A program made the translations under genes and the position numbers. This document shows positions 48,254-57,100 of a stretch of 64,000 nt of DNA, piece after piece; position 1 is the stretch's first letter; each line of letters starts with the position of its first letter. Source of the DNA: Allodiplogaster sudhausi (Eukaryota > Nematoda > Chromadorea > Rhabditida > Diplogasteridae); assembly GCA_945643635.1 (NCBI GenBank), contig CALZFC010000006.1, positions 5,966,501 through 6,030,500 on the forward strand, given 5' to 3'. The notes beneath the pieces are model-generated. The model was not told the DNA's origin. It was given only the letters and a program-made list of their open reading frames with translations, and ran no database searches.

Positions 48254-51200
48254 TATCTCTCTCTCTCACTTTCTCTCTCTCTCTCACCCACTCTCTCTCC
48301 CACTCTCTCTCCTCCCTCTCTGTATCTCTCTCTCTCTCACTCTCTCTCTCTCTCTCTCTCTCCAGATGCATCTGCCTTCCCGGCTTCACCGGTGCCGCGT
48401 GCGACACTCCGCTCACCGACTCTGCCGCGTGCTCTGGCGCGCCATGCTTGAATGGCGGCGCGTGCCGCGCGGCTTCCCCCGTCACCGGCGCGGTCTTCGT
48501 CTGCGAATGCCCGCGTGGATTCGCCAGCAGAACATGTAAAATTCAGGTGAGTTAATGATTTGTTTTATTAAATTTTTTTTTGCAATAAACAGGATTTAAA
48601 ATTATTGCAAAAAAGCGGCATAAAAAATTTGCTCTCTTATGGACAAAAATTGCGCTTTCCTTTACAGGAAGACCTCGAATGCAGCGAATCGAGCTGCGGT
48701 AATAGCGGTATCTGCAGCAAGAATGAAGTGAGTAAGGATAAGTGGTAATTGTAAGAAAGTGAATCAGAATCTGGTAGTACTGTAACACACTGAAAATCGC
48801 AGACGGTCGGATTTTCCTGTGAATGTGTCGGCGGCTTCTCTGGCGAACGTTGCGAGGAAGCGCCGGATCCGTGCTTTGTCTCGGCCGCCGCCGCCGTGGA
48901 GGACTCAAATTTGGTGTCCGCGCCCTGCGGCGTCCACGGTCGCTGCCGAAGAGACAACAGTACTGTGGAGGGATTCAGCTGCGAGTGCCTCGAAGGTAGA
49001 GATCACTCGATCATCAGAGCAAAAGAAATTTTCGAAAAACATCACTCAATTTGAATATTTGTCCATAAGTACGGACATCTGTCCTTAACTAAACAGTATT
49101 TAATGTTCAACTTTGCCTTATGATTCCCCCAGGTTCTGCTTCTCTTCCCGTTTCTTCCTCTCTTTACTCTTTCCTCGGCATACTTCGCTTCCTCTCTCTC
49201 TCTCTCTCTCTCCACTAGGCTACACTGGCGCCCGTTGCGATTCGCTCGTCGACCTCTGCAATTCTTCATCGTGCGGTGGTCATGGCATCTGCTCGCCCGG
49301 CTTCGGCGTCGCGGTTTGGTTTTCCTTCACATTCGCCAGCATATAATTAAGCGACTTTTTAGAAGTAATAATAATAAGAAATATTTCACTAAATATGCTC
49401 CGAAAACAGGATGCGGAACCATATAAAATAAAATAAAAATTTGTCGAAAAATCTTCATCATTCCCAGCCCATCACTCAATAAGAGCAAAAGTGCCTAATA
49501 TCCAAGTCCTCCTCGCTAGAACCGCCTGCACTTTCTGTAGTGAAGTCCGTGTCTAATGGACTCTTAGGAAATGCTTAACATTTCCAAAAGAGTCATTCCA
49601 ACTGCGTACCACGATCCAATACAGTTGTCTCTCTCTCTTCAGGTGTGCGCGTGCTCTCCGCCGTGGACGGGCCGCGAGTGTCGCCGCCGTGCCGGCGGCT
49701 GCGCGCTCGCGCCGTGCGAGAACGACGGCGCGTGCGTCGAGGTGGAGGACGGCGCGACCACGTGCAAGTGTCCCGAGTACTACCTGGGTCAGCAGCTTCT
49801 CTTTTTGTTGTTGTCAAAAATTGCCATCTCGCAATGGAAGAGTCTGACGGAACCATTGCACTTTGTCAGCAGGTACTTATTTCTATATAATAACGTCCTT
49901 CAGAAAATTTAAATTTAACTTTAACAAAAAATCCAGTGTTTATGGATTCCACCGTCAACAAATGGTTTTTTTTATCCATTGTCTACGAATGGTTTTTTCC
50001 AGCTCTTTTTATTTCGCGGTGTCATCATGAAAATGAAGTAAGCCACCTAGTCTTTAGCCCCAAACCATTCTGGCATTGCAGGCGACCGCTGCGAGGTGGC
50101 CGGCTCTTGCCTCGAGCGACCGTGCATGCATGGCACGTGCAGACAACGCACGCCCACGGCGCACGCGTGCGAGTGCGAGGCGGGCTGGAGGGGCGACAAA
50201 TGCGAGGTCAGGCTGTGTAATTTACAGATTGAACTAGGAGGGCGACGGTGTCATTTACAAACAAGAGTTGGAGGGCGTACAAGTTCTGTGAGAAGACATT
50301 GTGAGCGTTTAGAATGGTTCTGTCTCAACGCCATCACTCTGACGACAAGCTCCTCATAAATCAGCCTGCCCATTTCCAGATCGAAACCCCGCCCCTTCCC
50401 AGATCGAAGCCCCGCCCCTTTTCAGATCGAGATCGACATGTGCGAGTCCTCTCCGTGCGCGAACGGCGCGTCGTGCGAGTCGCGTCGCGGTTCCTTTCTT
50501 TGCCACTGCGCGCCCGGCTTTGAGGGTAAGAGCCAGGGGGCAATCTCGTTCCTCTTTCCCATCGTACTATTTCTAAGATCCCAAAATTTGTTCTTCCGAA
50601 TCTAAAATTTCCTTGCGATCCTTTTCGGAACCGTAGGTTTCAACTTTTTCGATCTCTATTCATCTACGTTCCCTGTTTTGATCTCGCTTTACGTTCTCTT
50701 TTTCCTCCGCAAAAACATTCACCCTGGTCTTTTTTCTGCCAATTTTTTCCCGCCCAATTTTTCCCCGCCCAATTTTTCCCCGTCCAATTTTTTCCCGCCC
50801 AATTTTTCCCCGCCCAATTTTTTTCCGCCCAATTTTTTCCCACCCAATTTTTTCCCGCCCAATTTCACCCTGCACATTCTATCCTTGTCTATTGCAGGCG
50901 CCCGCTGCGACGTGGACATTGACGAGTGCGCGTCTTCGCCGTGCGAGAACGGCGGGAAATGCTCGGATTCGGTGGGGTCCTTCCTCTGCTTGTGCCCGGC
51001 CGCCTTCACTGGCGCGCACTGCGAGAGGGACGTCGACGAGTGCAAGGAGGTCAAGGGCGCCTGCCAGCACGGCAACTGCACAAACACGCACGGCGCATAC
51101 CTCTGCGAGTGCGAGCGAGGTCTGCAAGACTATTTTTATTATTAAAACATTTTATTTGAGTCCTACAAGAGGTTGCCTTTTCAAGATTAATGAAATAATA

Positions 51201-52488
51201 AATGAATTCTTGGCCGCTGAAAACTACCTGTGCTCTAATATTCACCGTTACTTGTCTTAAAATGCCAACAATTAGTATATGTAGGTATAGATTCTTTAAA
51301 ATTAATCAAATATGTTTTTATTAAAAAATATTTATTTTTAACAATAATATGCATATGAAGGAAAAGGTAAATAAACCTCTCAAACACCAAAACCAGGCTA
51401 CCTCGGAGTTCGGTGCGCGGTCCGCGACCCTTGCATCCCCGACCCGGCCACGAATCGCTCCACGAACACTTGCGTCCACGGCGACTGCGTGCGGTCGCGC
51501 GCGCGAGAGGAAGGCTCGCGCGAGTGGGCGGAGCATGAGTGCGCCTGCTGGAGGGGATATGCAGGGCCCACGTGCGGCACCAAGGTCAGTGGCATGCATA
51601 ACTAGCGACGGATATTGGAACGCGAGCCCTCAAATATTTGGCCCTTCTGCTGGTTAGAGAGCGTGTGAAATAGGAGGGTGGCTAACAGCTACAGTAAAAA
51701 AATTTTGGCCGAGCCATATTTTGCGTGCTCATAACTTTGAGGCAAGTTAACAAAAACGGTTCAAACTTTCTAAATGCATGTTTTAGAGAGATGCGTATAG
51801 ATACCCGTTCATAAAACCATATGTTAATTATTCAGTGAACTGCTCCTTAAATAAATATTTGAAGTCATAAATTGCATGAGATGATTTTGAAATGGCTCAA
51901 AAAGACATGGATAAATGAGAAAAAACACAGCGATGTAATATTTGCCAAGTTTTTTTTCTGTTTAGCATTATTGTTGGCAAAGATATTTTGCTTAAAATTT
52001 TGTTGATTTGTTCATTTATCGCAAATAATCATCTCTTAATTTTGCTAGAAGGAAGAGACGCACCTGTCGATTGGCTACGTGCTCGGCCCGGCGGCAGCGG
52101 TGGCGGCGGTCCTCGCGCTCCTCGGCTGCGCGCTCCTGTGCTTCGTCGTGCGCGGCAAGCACGCCATGCACGGCCACTACTCGCCGTCCACGCAGGAGAG
52201 CGTCGGCGCGAGAGCGCATCCGGTTAGCAATCAGACTTTAAGCTCCGCGCATCCGTCCAAATCAAAATACTTTAAGCTCCGCCCATCCGTCCAAAATGTG
52301 ATTCCTCAATGGAATAATAAAATCACACTTGAATTCGCGCCTATGTCTGAGACAAGAGCTAGAGAGCATATGTTATTAAGAGAAACGCAACTAGAATCAG
52401 AAAAATTCAAATATGCTCCGTTAACATATGATCAATATTTCAGATGGGTACAATGCTCAAGCTGCCTCCTGAAGAGCGACTAATTTAG
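28032..52488 (+). CDS. crb: Crumbs apical polarity protein
   Basis: Thirty-seven exons join in phase into 1845 codons. Exon 1 is 28032-28212 and exon 2 is 36940-37097; the remaining exons are listed in the four module entries below. Layout: N-terminal Arg/Pro-rich lead, hydrophobic signal segment split between exons 1 and 2 ([21 protein letters not shown]), EGF repeats, a Ser/Thr/Pro mucin-like linker, EGFs, three LamG modules separated by EGFs, more EGFs, one TM helix, and a 40-residue tail ending PPEERLI. The C-terminal motif is essentially unique to Crumbs: ERLI binds the PDZ domain of Stardust/PALS1 and Par-6, and the juxtamembrane GHYSPSTQE is the FERM-binding motif. Role: apical membrane identity in epithelia. 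The exon 1 assignment is the least certain part, because it rests on phase, the signal-peptide fit and the donor across an 8.7-kb repeat-filled intron. Confidence 0.95.
28088..28170 (+). repeat. 11-bp tandem repeat inside Crumbs exon 1
   Basis: Units GAGCCGACTCC and variants (GACCCGCTTCG, GTCCCGGGTCC) repeat across the coding lead and encode Pro/Ser/Arg/Thr-rich sequence ([17 protein letters not shown]). Because 11 is not a multiple of three, successive units are read in different frames. Confidence 0.75.
28213..36939 (+). repeat. Crumbs intron 1: strand-switching (CT)n/(GA)n domain
   Basis: Pyrimidine tracts on the + strand (for example 28640-28760, 30370-30680, 31250-31420, 32140-32540, 32870-33210, 33400-33480, 33630-34020, 34820-34930, 35330-35460) alternate with purine tracts (28555-28600, 28850-29220, 30050-30260, 30910-31120, 32650-32740, 34170-34290, 35105-35230, 35590-35745, 35825-35940). 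Spacers hold no recognised exon. C runs of about 10 or more lie at 29610-29710 and 30735; G runs at 29447, 30038 and 36058. From 36070 to the exon 2 acceptor the intron is ordinary AT-rich DNA. Confidence 0.9.
36940..42425 (+). other. crb: Crumbs exons 2-13: first EGF block and mucin-like linker
   Basis: Exons: 36940-37097, 37742-37805, 38330-38414, 38967-39135, 39205-39280, 39443-39561, 39786-39912, 40243-40395, 40807-40941, 41159-41592, 41985-42095, 42245-42425. They encode about eleven EGF-type modules, e.g. [33 protein letters not shown] and [20 protein letters not shown], with one calcium-binding type (DVNECAK). Exon 11 (434 nt, about residues 423-567) ends one EGF and then encodes a Ser/Thr/Pro linker of about 110 residues, probably heavily O-glycosylated. 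Several EGFs are split between exons by phase-1 introns at the conserved Gly. Confidence 0.93.
39136..39204 (+). repeat. Intronic TTTGAATTCGCGCC-family repeat (Crumbs intron 5)
   Basis: The 69-bp intron consists largely of GTTTGAATTCGCGCC plus a CCTGA-containing tail. Related copies, some inverted, are at about 41890-41965, 45178-45370, 47740-47770 and 52325-52375, all inside Crumbs introns. Confidence 0.6.
44266..44363 (+). other. tRNA-like sequence filling Crumbs intron 16
   Basis: This 98-bp intron contains a perfect pol III A box (TAGCTTAGTGGG, 44285-44296) and B box (GGTTCGACTCC, 44328-44338) at tRNA-like spacing, with GGCCTTAAGTCTGAGC between. Acceptor-stem pairing is poor, so it is a tRNA-derived remnant rather than a functional tRNA gene. 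The intron has a GC donor (AAG/GCTAGT) and a TTTTGCAG acceptor. Confidence 0.6.
45178..45372 (-). repeat. Intronic repeat with hairpin (Crumbs intron 18)
   Basis: Starts AAGGAGCACGAAAG like 41888 and ends with a GCTCTATCGCATTGGTGTGAGG segment like 41922. Between them lies an inverted repeat: TACCGCCCAACTTTCAGG (45248-45265) against CCTGAAATGTTGGGCGGTA (45301-45319), one base unpaired. MITE-like. Confidence 0.6.
45985..46068 (+). other. tRNA-like sequence filling Crumbs intron 20
   Basis: This 84-bp intron contains an A box (TGGCTCATTGG, 45995-46005) and a B box (GGTTCGATTCC, 46035-46045). A D-arm can pair (GCTC with GGGC), but the T-stem and acceptor stem pair poorly. GT donor and TTCCAG acceptor. 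Confidence 0.6.
46457..46720 (+). repeat. Minisatellite filling Crumbs intron 22
   Basis: About seven diverged units of 35-40 bp, consensus like GGCTCCGCCCACTTTATTGATTCT(C/G)(G)CTGGTT. The GCCCACTTT core also occurs at the start of exon 22 (GGCCCCGCCCACTTTGTCG). Confidence 0.8.
50380..50425 (+). repeat. Repeated acceptor region at the end of Crumbs intron 32
   Basis: CAGATCGAAxCCCCGCCCCTT occurs twice, and a third CAGATCGA is the start of exon 33. Each copy offers a potential acceptor. Confidence 0.7.
50735..50872 (+). repeat. 17-bp minisatellite in Crumbs intron 33
   Basis: About eight units of CCCGCCCAATTTTTTC-like sequence just upstream of the exon 34 acceptor. Confidence 0.85.
52049..52488 (+). 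other. crb: Crumbs exons 36-37: transmembrane helix and cytoplasmic tail
   Basis: Exon 36 (52049-52222) encodes the helix [20 protein letters not shown] and onward, then [17 protein letters not shown]. Exon 37 (52444-52488) encodes [14 protein letters not shown] and stop. The tail has the usual Crumbs length. The FERM-binding Tyr-Ser-Pro-Ser core is kept, but the residue before Tyr is His where Drosophila has Thr, and the ATRGT segment that aPKC targets in flies is not conserved. Confidence 0.95.
52215..52300 (+). repeat. Duplicated donor region at Crumbs exon 36
   Basis: GCGCATCCG from the exon 36 end recurs at about 52246. The unit TTTAAGCTCCGCxCATCCGTCCAAA then occurs twice (52236-52260 and 52270-52295). 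Confidence 0.65.
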
Positions 52489-53875
52489 AAGACGACCACG
52501 CTATATTTTGTTATATTCTACAGCCACTCTTGTTTTCCGTACATCATTCATTGCATTAGAAACTATTAGGAAAATGCTTGTCTACTGTCTAAAGTGTAAT
52601 TATTATTCTTTTGTATCTCTCTTTTTCAGTTACGGTAGCGCAATCGTTTTAACTAGATTAGTTGTGCACTCATTGTGAGATGATATCTACTTTATAACGA
52701 TCGATTACGGGTACGGATCGAGAATCCAGAACACACCACACAAAACGTCTCACTTTACGCAGCAGCACACTGGCCTTGATTCTCTACTTTTCTCTTTCAT
52801 GAAATATCTCTGCTTGTACATACACATTTCCTCTTTGTTCCTTCCTTTATGACAAGTGCCTTTTGTTAGCAAATTGCTTATAAAATTGCGATGAAGATAA
52901 TTATCTATTCTGATAAGTGTACAGAAGAGAATTTTTGTCTACACCTACCAAAAATCTAAAAGCGGGGGAAACTCTGAATATGGATGTTTCATAAAGATAT
53001 AAAGATAGCAGACTCTGATATTGCACGGCATAGGTCGAAAGTGACAGGTATCAACTAGGCCGTGTGTTGTCTTCGTTTAAATCGTCGTTGCACCTGTACG
53101 TTTAAGATATATTCCGCATTCAAAGTGCTAGCGTATTCAATCGGGCATCCTGAGGATGTCTGAGTAGCATTTGGTTGGTGAACCACTTACATGAAATGGC
53201 GTTCATTTCGGAATACCGGAGAATGTGCATTTTGGAGATCTTTGGACACTTAATAATACTTCTTTTCTGCCCTTGCTCGAGAGCATAGAAAGTCTTGCCA
53301 GCCTGGTCGACATCATGTGTAAATGAAAAATACTAAATCTCTCTAAATACTTGTAAAAAAAACCGGCATTAAAAGAATATATAAATTCTTCTCTCATTGT
53401 CCTTCGTAGACTATATTTTTAATTCTTTTATTTCTCGATTATTTTATTAGAATAGTGTTGCTGCTTCCGCAACGCATTGAATAATCATTGAAAAGTTTTA
53501 TTTAAGACATTTTCACCTGCTGCGTGTTCGATGTTTTCATGTGCACTTTTCTGTCGGCAGTCTGCGGTAATCTGTTAAGGTCAGCCAAGCTGCCATAATC
53601 AGCATTTCTTCTCTCTCTTTTTTTTCGAATGAACGAACACGGCTTAAACAGGAAACCAAAAGAATATAATGAATAAAAAACGAACAAAACAAAAAAAAAA
53701 CAAAGTGCAACCCTGGTTTTGACATCTAGAGTACACTTGCAATTAATACTACGAATATTCATACTACTATCCGCACCATACGGTTTCTGAACAATCTGCG
53801 CTGATTATAGATTTATTCACTTGTAGCTTATGCTATTTGTTTTGTTATTGTCATTGTACGTCCCTGAAATGAATA
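52489..53875. other. Convergent intergenic region, Crumbs / receptor 3' ends
   Basis: No gene is seen. A minus-strand AATAAA (complement of TTTATT at 53812-53817) lies about 60 bp past the receptor stop and is a plausible poly(A) signal. No convincing Crumbs poly(A) signal was picked out. Confidence 0.5.
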
Positions 53876-54108
53876 TTAAAGTGTATTATTCGTCCTAATC
53901 CCGATCGTCGCTGATGAGACGTTGACATTATTCTCTTGTGTGCATCTGATCTTGTTGCATCTCGGCCGTACTTGAAATAGGTCCACAAGAAACTTTCGAT
54001 AGCTAGAAGATGTCAGCATTATCGTCAGCGATTGCACCGACGAATGCAACGAATACACGACCACCGAGGCTTCCGCAAGCTCTAAGAAGAGTATTTTTTT
54101 AACAGTAC

Positions 54109-54167
<59 letters not shown>

Positions 54168-57100
54168 GAATAACTTGAAAGAGATAAGCTATGTAAACCC
54201 AATCGGAAAAAAAAGACTTTTAATAATAATATGTATGTATATGGACTCACCGTCATTCTGAATATTTAATGCCACCATGACAATAATATTGAAAACTGGA
54301 ACGGTGACAAAGAATATCGGCACGCATAGCTAAAAGCAGCAAAAAACTTTCGCTGAATCTGAGATGTTTAAACACATCATAATTTTCAGTCAACATAATC
54401 AAAAACTAAGACCAGCCGCGGCATTAATCTTGCCTTTTGTCCTGGACATGTCATGGACAAGCGGTCATGACCGTTCGTGGTCATTACCATGTCAAGGACA
54501 TGTCAGGGACATGTCCTTGACATGGTAATGACCATATCAAAGACATGTCAAAGACAGTGTACTGGATACAATTTTCTTACATTCTTATATTTTTATTGTC
54601 ATTTTGATGCTCATTTGATATATTTTGCACAGCAATATTTTATAGGTAAATGGCAGGACATCTTCAACGGCCACCTTTACGACAGAGAAGGCTAAATCTT
54701 CCCTACATCAGGCAGAACTATCATCGGTTATGTTCGCCAAACGAGGATCTCTTTGTGAGAAGGTACCGTCTTCTCCCTGCCGAAGTCAACTACCTTGTTG
54801 GTCTAATTTCTCCATTCCTGAATCTACACATGCAAGGATCTTGGACGATCACACCATCTCATCAGGTTGTTGTGTTTTCGCTGTGAAAAGTAATGCTAGA
54901 GTGGAATAGAACTTAAACTAGAGCTGGCTTACTAACTCGCGAACAAACGCGGGGTCGACCTCGGGTAGGAACGCGAGGTCGACCTCGGTGTCGACCTCGG
55001 GGTCGACCTCGGGTAGGAACGCGAGGTCGACCTCGGAGTCGACCTCGGGGTCGACCTCGGGTACGAACGCGGGGTCGACCTCGGGGTCGACCTCGGGTAC
55101 GAACGCGGGGTCGACCTCGGGGTCGACCTCGGGTACGAACGCGGGGTCGAACTCCTAAAATGTGTAATGCAGGTTCTAATCGGTATCCGTTACCTGCTGG
55201 GCAGCGCGTCCTTCCTCGTCTTGGCTGACTGCTTTGGTTGCTGCGAATCCACAATCAGTAACTGCTTTTGGAGAGCATCAAGAGGCATAACGTCAATTTC
55301 CCAAGACTGGATTCGATTCCCGCTCGATTCGCAAAACTACTGTAGAGCTGCGGCTGATGCATTTGCGACGAGATGCCCTTTTCCAAGTAAACCTTCTGAA
55401 AATCTCTTGAAAAAAAAATATTGGTGCTAATCATATGGTTGTTTAGACATTATTGGAATCGTTGATGGCAGCTTGATTCCGCTGAAAACTCCTGCGGTTG
55501 CACCGTGGCAGTATCGTTGTAGAAAAGGCTATTGTGCCATTAATGCGTTGTTGGTTGTTGATGCATACGGGCGAATTGTATATGTCAATGCCCAATGGCC
55601 TGGCTCTTGCCATGATAGTTTTATTTTGCAATTCTCAGAGCTTGGCCAGGCAATCTTAGCAGGAAGAATTCCACCGGGATATGTCTTATTGGGTGACAAA
55701 GGCTTCGCCAACTCAACTACCCTAGTCACTCCACTAAGGGCTGCTAATACTCCTCAGGAAGTTGATTTTAATTGTGCTCTTCGCCATGTCCGAGTTCTTG
55801 TAGAACAAGTCATAGGAGTGTTGAAAGTCAGATTCCGTGTCCTGTCAGATTCCCTTCGTATGTCTCCCAGAGAAGCTTCCAAAGTCATCCATAATTGTTG
55901 TGTTTTGCATAACATTGTCATTGATAGAATAACTGGCGGATTCCCCATCACAAATGTTAGAATGGCTAGAATGCCAATGCCTCCAGTTGGAGCAGACCCA
56001 CGCCAGCATATGGTAAACAACATGTAATTCGTATTAGAACTTTAATTCGGATGATAAATAAAGATATTAAATAAAGATGTTAATATGCAAACAAGACTGA
56101 CGTCAATAACAAAAAGGGAAAACCTCTTACATAAAGAAATCAAGGCTTGTGATTACAAGTTAAACTGTATACGGTACTTCTACTGAGCATACTGTAAGTG
56201 CAACACAAGTTGATAAAATGGGGGAATTATCAAGAGAATTGTTGAATTACAAAAACAAGCACAAAAGAAGGGCCGGAATGTGCTTAAGAGCACGAATGTA
56301 CTAAAGAGCACGAAAGTATTTAAGATCATGAATCTACTTACGAACACGAATGTTAAGAAGAAGAATATTAAAATAAATTTCTAAATAATTTCAATAGATT
56401 ATGCTTTTCGGAGACTAATATATGTTAAATACTCGAGCCAACAGTTGAATTTTCAAAAGCCGGATCAACAGCTCCATCCGTAGTATTAGGAATGTACTGC
56501 GTACCATTGGCACCAGCGATATCGTTGAGCCTATCTTGAATACGGCCGAGCCGAGCAGATTGCGCGCCCAGCGGACAGGGATCCGAGTTGGCTCCAGTCA
56601 GCAACATCAAGACAGCATTTGCGAGACGTGTATTCGCGCGGCAAGCCTCTCCTGCCTCTTCCACTAGCTTCTTTGTGTGTTGACACATCGCAGAAACATC
56701 ACGCATTGCCGAGCTCATTCGACGAAACGCGTCAGTTTCGACCGAAAACAAAACAGCTCATCCCAACCAATCCGCCAGGAAAGTTCAAACCTCGAGCAGC
56801 TCCATCTGCTTTCGGCGAATCATAGCCTCAGTCGCCTGATTGGACACGCGGGATGAACTAGGACGGCCTTCCTGATCAATCACCGACAATTAATATAGTG
56901 AGCTGAATAGAAACCCTCTGAATAATAACTAACCCCAACTTTGACCTGTGCAACATATTTATGTTAAAATATTTGAGCTAATAACTTCTGAATTGGCGGC
57001 CTCTTGAAGGACGCGCGGAGGCCGGAACTCGGCTCTTCTATTATGACGCATCTCATTCAAATCCGGATGCTGGGGAACATCCACAACCTCGACGCTTTCG

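Larger units (their letters stand above)
47599..51584 (+). other. crb: Crumbs exons 25-35: membrane-proximal EGF block
   Basis: Exons: 47599-47739, 47950-48014, 48366-48546, 48668-48727, 48803-48995, 49219-49313, 49643-49787, 50082-50206, 50426-50525, 50898-51119, 51397-51584. About twelve EGF modules. Those in exon 34 are the calcium-binding type ([33 protein letters not shown]). The exon 33 start has several candidate acceptors because the intron is made of repeats of its own acceptor region; 50426 keeps phase. Confidence 0.92.

Noticed and set aside
54913..55254. Minus-strand frame of repeated RGRPR(G/V)RTRGRPR motifs
   Set aside because: It is the GTCGACCTCGG minisatellite read as protein; it lies in an intron of the transposase and has no start or splice support.
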